From Bacteroidales bacterium UBA4360 (GTDB lineage: Bacteria; Bacteroidota; Bacteroidia; Bacteroidales; UBA932): DNA of 64,000 nt. Numbering within the stretch: the first letter of the stretch is position 1; every line of letters starts with the position of its first letter. The stretch spans positions 1 through 64,000 of the forward strand of contig DGSO01000020.1 in the NCBI GenBank assembly GCA_002393945.1, in the 5' to 3' direction. Shown here in pieces: positions 59,033 through 64,000 of the stretch. A model generated the notes under the pieces. That model made no database searches, was not told the DNA's origin, and was given only the letters and a program-made list of their open reading frames with translations. The translations under genes were made by a program, and so were the position numbers.

Positions 59033-60775
59033 ATGAAAACTAAAGGAACAGTAACCGGTATCGTTTCCAACCTTGTCACCGTAGAGGTTGACGGTCCTGT
59101 GGCAGAAAACGAAATCTGCTACATCGACCTTCAAGGCGTGAAAATGATGGCCGAAGTTATCAAGGTAAACGGCAAGTACGCCTCCGTGCAGGTGTTCGAA
59201 AGCACCCGAGGCCTCCGCTGCGGAGATGCCGTGGAATTCGAGGGCAGGATGCTCGAGGCCACTCTTGGCCCGGGCCTTCTCTCCAGCGTCTATGACGGCC
59301 TTCAGAACAACCTTGCAACCATGGAGGAAGTGTTCCTCCAGAGAGGTGAATATACAGACCCCCTGGACCATGAGAAGCTTTGGGACTTCACTCCCATCGC
59401 AAAAGCCGGAGACAAGGTAATTGCCGCCGACTGGCTTGCCGAGGTAAAGGAAGGCTGGCTGCCCCACAAAATCATGGTGCCCTTCTCCTTCAAGGGAGAA
59501 TTCACCGTAAAGAGTGTCAAGGAAGCCGGACAGTACAATATCGACACGGTAATCGCAGTCCTCGTCAATGATGAAGGCGAAGAAGTCCCGGTGACGATGA
59601 CGCAGAAGTGGCCGGTGAAGGTTGCGGTTAAGAATTACCGCGAAAAACCCCGCCCGGAGCGCATCATGGAGACCGGCGTCCGCGTAATCGACACTCTGAA
59701 CCCTATCGCTGAGGGCGGCACAGGCTTTATCCCCGGGCCTTTCGGCTGCGGAAAGACCGTTCTCCAGCATGCAATCGCAAAGCAGGGAGATGCCGACGTC
59801 ATCGTCATGGCCGCCTGCGGTGAGCGTGCAAACGAGGTTGTGGAAATCTTCACGGAATTCCCCGAACTCATCGACCCTCATACCGGCCGTCACCTGATGG
59901 AGCGTACCACCATCATCTGCAACACCTCGAACATGCCTGTAGCAGCGCGTGAGGCATCGGTTTACACCGCCATGACCATCTGCGAATACTACCGCGCAAT
60001 GGGCCTCAAGTGCCTCCTCCTTGCCGACTCTACTTCCCGCTGGGCACAGGCCCTCCGCGAAATGAGCAACCGAATGGAAGAGCTCCCCGGTGCAGATGCT
60101 TTCCCTGTAGACCTTTCCGCCATCATCTCCAACTTCTACGCCCGTGCTGGCATGGTAGTTCTCAACAACGGAGAGAGAGGCGCCATCACATTCATAGGCA
60201 CGGTATCCCCTGCCGGCGGTAACCTCAAGGAGCCGGTGACCGAATCCACAAAGAAGGCAGCCCGCTGCTTCTACGCCCTGGAACAGAGCCGTGCAGACCA
60301 GAAGCGCTACCCCGCCGTGGGCCCTCTGGAGTCCTATTCGAAGTATCTCGAGTATCCGGAAATCATCGAATACCTGGACGATACCATTGAAAAGGGCTGG
60401 GTAGAAAAGGTTATGAAGGCAAAGAACATAATCCGCCGTGGAAAGGAATCTGCCGAACAGATCAACATCCTCGGAGACGACGGTGTTCCAATGAGCTACC
60501 ATATCAGTTTCTGGAAGTCGGAGCTTCTGGACTTCGTAATCCTCCAGCAGGATGCATTCGACTCAATCGACGCCCTCTGCCCTCTTGAGAGGCAGAAGTT
60601 CATGCTCGACCTGGTTCTTGGAATCTGCGACAAAGACTTCGAATTCGAAGACTTCGAGGCCTGCCGCAATTTCTTCAAGAACCTCATCAACGAACTCCGC
60701 CAGATGAACTACTCTCCTTACGAGAGTGAGCAGTTCTATGCCTACAACGAATCCGTCAACAAAATGATCGCATAG
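59033..60775 (+). CDS. ntpA: V/A-type ATPase catalytic subunit A
   Basis: A 580-residue catalytic subunit. Walker A PGPFGCGKTV has K241, and the characteristic non-homologous insert is seen before it (about 115-200). SRWAQALREMSNRMEELPG marks the Arg-containing region. It couples ATP to ion flow. Confidence 0.95.
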   Translation: MKTKGTVTGIVSNLVTVEVDGPVAENEICYIDLQGVKMMAEVIKVNGKYASVQVFESTRGLRCGDAVEFEGRMLEATLGPGLLSSVYDGLQNNLATMEEVFLQRGEYTDPLDHEKLWDFTPIAKAGDKVIAADWLAEVKEGWLPHKIMVPFSFKGEFTVKSVKEAGQYNIDTVIAVLVNDEGEEVPVTMTQKWPVKVAVKNYREKPRPERIMETGVRVIDTLNPIAEGGTGFIPGPFGCGKTVLQHAIAKQGDADVIVMAACGERANEVVEIFTEFPELIDPHTGRHLMERTTIICNTSNMPVAAREASVYTAMTICEYYRAMGLKCLLLADSTSRWAQALREMSNRMEELPGADAFPVDLSAIISNFYARAGMVVLNNGERGAITFIGTVSPAGGNLKEPVTESTKKAARCFYALEQSRADQKRYPAVGPLESYSKYLEYPEIIEYLDDTIEKGWVEKVMKAKNIIRRGKESAEQINILGDDGVPMSYHISFWKSELLDFVILQQDAFDSIDALCPLERQKFMLDLVLGICDKDFEFEDFEACRNFFKNLINELRQMNYSPYESEQFYAYNESVNKMIA

Positions 60776-60779
60776 CACT

Positions 60780-62099
60780 ATGGCAAACAAAGCATACCAA
60801 AAGATATATACAAAACTGGACGGAATCACCAAAGCGACGGTTTCCCTTCGCGCAAAGGGTGTATCCAACGATGAACTTGCCGTAGTAGGCGGAAAGCTCG
60901 CACAGGTGGTGCGCACAAAAGGAGATGTTGTAACCCTGCAGGTATTCTCCGGCACCGAAGGCATCCCCACTAATGCAGAAGTTGCCTTCCTCGGAGAGCC
61001 CCCCACCCTGAAAGTGAGCGAGCAGCTCGCAGGCCGTTTCTTCGACGCCTACGGCCACCCTATCGACGGCGGCCCCGAAATCGAAGGAGAAGAGCGCCAG
61101 ATCGGCGGTCCTTCAGTGAACCCTTACAAGAGGCGCCAGCCTTCAGAGCTCATCCCTACCGGCATCGCAGGCATCGACCTTAACAACACCCTGGTCTCCG
61201 GCCAGAAGATTCCCTTCTTCGCAGACCCCGACCAGCCCTACAACCAGGTCATGGCCGATGTAGCCCTCCGCGCCGACGTTGACAAGATCATCCTCGGCGG
61301 CATGGGCCTCACGAACGACGACTACCTGATGTTCCGCCACAGCTTCGAAAGCGCCGGCGCCCTTCAGAAGATCATCTCCTTCGTGAATACCACGGAGAAT
61401 CCCCCGGTAGAGCGCCTTCTCGTCCCTGACATGGCCCTCACCGCCGCGGAATACTTTGCAGTGGACAGGAATGAAAAGGTGCTCGTGCTCCTCACGGACA
61501 TGACCCTCTATGCCGATGCCCTCTCCATCGTCTCCAACCGTATGGACCAGATCCCTTCCAAGGACTCCATGCCCGGCTCCCTGTATTCCGACCTCGCAAA
61601 AATCTACGAAAAGGCCGTACAGCTGCCCACAGGCGGTTCCATCACCATCATAGCCGTTACAACCCTGAACGACGGTGACATCACCCACGCAATTCCGGAC
61701 AACACCGGCTACATTACCGAAGGCCAGCTCTTCCTTCGTGCCGATTCCGATACCGGCAAGGTGATCATCGACCCGTTCCGCAGCCTCTCCCGTCTGAAAC
61801 AGCTGGTCCAGGGCAAGAAGACCCGCGAAGACCACTCCCAGGTCATGAATGCATCCGTGCGTCTTTATGCCGATGCCCAGAATGCAAAGACCAAGCTGGA
61901 GAACGGCTTCGACCTGTCAGACTACGACCACCGCTGCCTCGATTATGCAAAGGACTATGCACGCGACCTTCTGGCTATTGACGTAAACATCACCATTACG
62001 GAGATGCTCGACAGGGCCTGGAAGCTCTTCGGCAAGTATTTTACTCCTGCCGAAACCGGCATCAAGCAGGCACTTATTGACAAGTATTGGGTAAAATAG
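60780..62099 (+). CDS. ntpB: V/A-type ATPase subunit B
   Basis: A 439-residue non-catalytic subunit; the P-loop is degenerate, as normal for B (SGQKIPFFADPDQPY at the corresponding place). LTDMTLYADALSIVSNRMDQ is well conserved. It begins 4 nt after ntpA. Confidence 0.95.
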   Translation: MANKAYQKIYTKLDGITKATVSLRAKGVSNDELAVVGGKLAQVVRTKGDVVTLQVFSGTEGIPTNAEVAFLGEPPTLKVSEQLAGRFFDAYGHPIDGGPEIEGEERQIGGPSVNPYKRRQPSELIPTGIAGIDLNNTLVSGQKIPFFADPDQPYNQVMADVALRADVDKIILGGMGLTNDDYLMFRHSFESAGALQKIISFVNTTENPPVERLLVPDMALTAAEYFAVDRNEKVLVLLTDMTLYADALSIVSNRMDQIPSKDSMPGSLYSDLAKIYEKAVQLPTGGSITIIAVTTLNDGDITHAIPDNTGYITEGQLFLRADSDTGKVIIDPFRSLSRLKQLVQGKKTREDHSQVMNASVRLYADAQNAKTKLENGFDLSDYDHRCLDYAKDYARDLLAIDVNITITEMLDRAWKLFGKYFTPAETGIKQALIDKYWVK

Positions 62100-62101
62100 T
62101 G

Positions 62102-62155
62102 TTTGTCATTTCGAGCAATCCCTTTGTCATTTCGAGCAAAGTCGAGAAATCTCAA
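62102..62155 (+). repeat. Degenerate direct repeat TTTGTCATTTCGAGCAA
   Basis: The 17-nt unit occurs at 62102-62118 and 62123-62139, 21 nt apart; the second is followed by GTCGAGAAATCT. It resembles intergenic dispersed repeats with TGTCATTTCGAGC...GTCGAGAAATCT ends seen in gut Bacteroidales genomes (from memory, not checked). It lies in the only sizeable gap inside the ATPase operon. Confidence 0.6.
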
Positions 62156-62161
62156 CATTGA

Positions 62162-62770
62162 ATGGCTATAAAATTTCAATATAACAAAACATCCCTGACG
62201 GAGCTTGGCAAGCAGCTGAAAGTCCGGCAGAGGGCTCTCCCTACCCTTCAGAACAAGGAAAGCGCCCTCCGCCTGGAAGTCCGTAAAGCCAAGGCGGACA
62301 GTGAACGTCTGCTGACCGAACTGGAAGCCGCCCTTGCAAGTTACGACTACCTTGCAGCCCTCTGGAATGAATTCGAACCCGGTCTTATAGCAATCACGGA
62401 CGTTGATCTGTACACCAAGAAAGTTGCGGGGGTCAAAACTCCTGCACTCGGCGAGATCCATTACGAGATACGTCCTTTCAATGCCTTCACCAAGCCCGCC
62501 TGGTATGCCGACGGAATCGCCATCCTCAAGGAGTTGTCGCGCCTTGGAATAGAGTCCGAAGTATATAAGGAAAAGGCACGGATACTTGACTGGCAGCGAA
62601 AGAAGACCACCCAGAAGGTAAACCTGTATGAAAAGGTTCAGATTCCGGGCTACCAGGAGGCTATCCGCAAAATCAAACGATATATGGAAGACGAGGAGAA
62701 CCTGTCCAAAGCTTCTTCCAAGATAGTCAAGAACCGTCACCAAGAGGAGGAGGAGGCCTCAGAGCTATGA
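62162..62770 (+). CDS. ntpD: V/A-type ATPase subunit D
   Basis: A 202-residue central rotor shaft subunit, largely coiled coil (about 10-70 and 130-200), with the family start IKFQYNKTSLTELGKQLKVRQRALPTL. It overlaps ntpI by ATGA. Confidence 0.88.
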   Translation: MAIKFQYNKTSLTELGKQLKVRQRALPTLQNKESALRLEVRKAKADSERLLTELEAALASYDYLAALWNEFEPGLIAITDVDLYTKKVAGVKTPALGEIHYEIRPFNAFTKPAWYADGIAILKELSRLGIESEVYKEKARILDWQRKKTTQKVNLYEKVQIPGYQEAIRKIKRYMEDEENLSKASSKIVKNRHQEEEEASEL

Positions 62771-64000
62771 TAACCCCGATGACCAAATACTCCTTCATCC
62801 TTCTGAACGGACAGCAGGAAGAACTCCTTGAGAAGCTTCAGGACCTTGGTTTGATGGATATTACCCGCGGGACAAAACCCGTGGACGACACCTCACGCCA
62901 GATTGTTTCAGACATTGAGCTCGTCAGCGGACTCATCGAAGCCCTTAAAAAGGCTGAAATCCCTGAAGGCACCGTCCCCGAAAGGATAGACGGAGATATC
63001 ATACGCCTTGCCGGCGGCATGATAATGCGCTACAGCGAGGACACCGACGCCATCAAGGCACTGGAGAAGGAAATCAACTCCACCAAAGTATGGGGCAAAT
63101 TCGATCCTGACATCGTCGCAAAACTAAAGGATGCAGGTATCCCCCTTCACTTCCATGTAATCGGCAAAAAGCTTTTCAAGCAGGAATGGGCCGACGAATA
63201 TGCACTTTCCGTCGTAGATGAGGACAAGAACAGCGTCTGGTTTGCCGTCGCCGGGGAGGACAATCTCCCTGGAGAAATTGCAGCCCCTGCCGCAGATGTC
63301 ACATCAAAGGAAAAGGAGCTTGAGGAGAAGAAGAAGCATTTCGAAAAGGTGCTTGCACGCATGGCAGGTGCAAAAGAGCGCATCGGCGAGCTTGAAGCCT
63401 ACAAGGCAGAAAAGCTGTCTGAACTTGACCTGCACCTCGCAACCGTTGCTGCTGCTCCCGCCGCAGAAGGCACCATCGTCACGCTTGAGGGTTACGCTCC
63501 CACGGAGAATGACGGCAAAATCACCGAAACCGTCGACTCCCTTGGCGTATTCTACCTGAAGGAAGAAGCAAAGACCGCAGACAACCCGCCTGTGAAACTC
63601 AAGAACAACTGGTTCGCCCGTCAGTTCGAGGTGCTCACAGACATGTACGGCCGTCCCGTCTACGATGAATTCGACCCTACGCCAATCCTGGGCCCCTTCT
63701 TCCTGCTGTTCTTCGCCATGTGTATGGGAGATGCCGGATACGGCATACTTCTCGTTCTCATAGGCTGGTTCCTCAAGAAGAAAGTTCCCTCCATGGCCGA
63801 CATGGCACCTCTGGTGATGATCCTGGGCGTTGGAACATTCATTGTGGGCATCGTCCTGCACACCTTCTTCGGAATTAACCTGTATGAGGCGGCATGGGTA
63901 CCGTCATGGCTCAAGAAAGTCATGATAAGCGGCACTGTGGCCGGTTACGATGCACAAATGGTCCTTGCCGTAGGCGTGGGTATTTTCCACATCTGCCTGG
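62767..64000 (+). CDS. ntpI: V/A-type ATPase subunit I, 3' truncated by window end
   Basis: The first 411 residues of a subunit I. A soluble N-terminal half (to about 305) includes a coiled coil at about 179-215; the membrane half starts near PTPILGPFFLLFFAMCMGDAGYG (residues about 303-325), whose FxxMxGDxGYG-like motif is the family hallmark. It forms the ion half-channels next to the K ring. The gene has no stop inside the window; the start is in the ntpD stop (ATGA). Confidence 0.92.
   Translation, partial: MITPMTKYSFILLNGQQEELLEKLQDLGLMDITRGTKPVDDTSRQIVSDIELVSGLIEALKKAEIPEGTVPERIDGDIIRLAGGMIMRYSEDTDAIKALEKEINSTKVWGKFDPDIVAKLKDAGIPLHFHVIGKKLFKQEWADEYALSVVDEDKNSVWFAVAGEDNLPGEIAAPAADVTSKEKELEEKKKHFEKVLARMAGAKERIGELEAYKAEKLSELDLHLATVAAAPAAEGTIVTLEGYAPTENDGKITETVDSLGVFYLKEEAKTADNPPVKLKNNWFARQFEVLTDMYGRPVYDEFDPTPILGPFFLLFFAMCMGDAGYGILLVLIGWFLKKKVPSMADMAPLVMILGVGTFIVGIVLHTFFGINLYEAAWVPSWLKKVMISGTVAGYDAQMVLAVGVGIFHICL

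Noticed and set aside
59003..60502. 499-residue minus-strand open frame opposite ntpA
   Set aside because: Antisense shadow of the ATPase catalytic subunit; no motif or promoter of its own.

Overview
The window reads as chromosomal core DNA of an anaerobic member of the Bacteroidales. The basis is (i) Bacteroidetes-type promoters (-7 box TAnnTTTG, often with a TTTG-like -33 box) in front of most transcription units, with few Shine-Dalgarno sequences; (ii) family content typical of the group (OMP beta-barrel/TonB receptors, DUF1573, DUF4831, M16 peptidase, RapZ-C kinase fusion, V-type ATPase with DUF2764); and (iii) fermentative enzymes (pyruvate:ferredoxin oxidoreductase, indolepyruvate oxidoreductase, methylmalonyl-CoA decarboxylase). 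GC is clearly above that of classical Bacteroides, which suggests an uncultured gut or rumen lineage of higher GC; that placement is inference. I see no insertion sequence, phage, CRISPR array or rRNA. Gene density is high, and many neighbours overlap by ATGA.

Layout. 0-4.7 kb: two acetyltransferases, an outer-membrane beta-barrel protein, and a divergent regulator with a TetR-like N-terminus and a second C-terminal helix-turn-helix. 4.7-6.7 kb: VTT-type membrane protein and a phytoene-desaturase-like flavoprotein. 6.7-11.2 kb (minus): putative cell-wall recycling operon anmK - flavoprotein - AmgK-like kinase fused to a RapZ C-terminal domain - MurU-like nucleotidyltransferase. 11.3-14.6 kb: multi-pass membrane protein and a TonB receptor. 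14.6-18.8 kb (minus): hypB - large FAD/Fe-S oxidoreductase - hypA - small membrane protein. 18.8-21.7 kb (minus): GH95 fucosidase and a compact formate/nitrite-type channel. 21.8-30.3 kb: threonine aldolase, tRNA-Arg(CCG), then fabD - PFOR - M16 peptidase. 30.3-36 kb: a 57-residue ferredoxin, a DUF1573 lipoprotein, then a topoisomerase IV subunit B - acyltransferase - acyl-CoA ligase run. 36-41 kb (minus): rpsF-rpsR-rplI and LpxL-like - DUF4831 - pepD. 41-47 kb: POT transporter - zeta-like kinase - tldD - tldE - GT2, with an M48 lipoprotein convergent to it.

47.8-64 kb is an energy-conservation block on the plus strand: trkA with a complete sodium-pumping methylmalonyl-CoA decarboxylase (A, D, C, B subunits); an arylpyruvate fermentation operon (iorA, iorB, aminotransferase, CoA-transferase); and a V/A-type ATPase operon (E, DUF2764, A, B, D, I) that runs off the right edge. 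Together these suggest a propionate- and amino-acid-fermenting anaerobe that stores energy as reduced ferredoxin and an ion (plausibly sodium) gradient.

Most novel-looking points: the AmgK-like kinase/RapZ-C fusion inside a cell-wall salvage operon; HypA/HypB with a large Fe-S flavoprotein and no hydrogenase in view; the two-ended DNA-binding regulator with a cluster of TGGACA repeats; several promoters placed so close to start codons that leaderless mRNAs are expected; and a tandem 32-nt palindrome whose first copy is a terminator.
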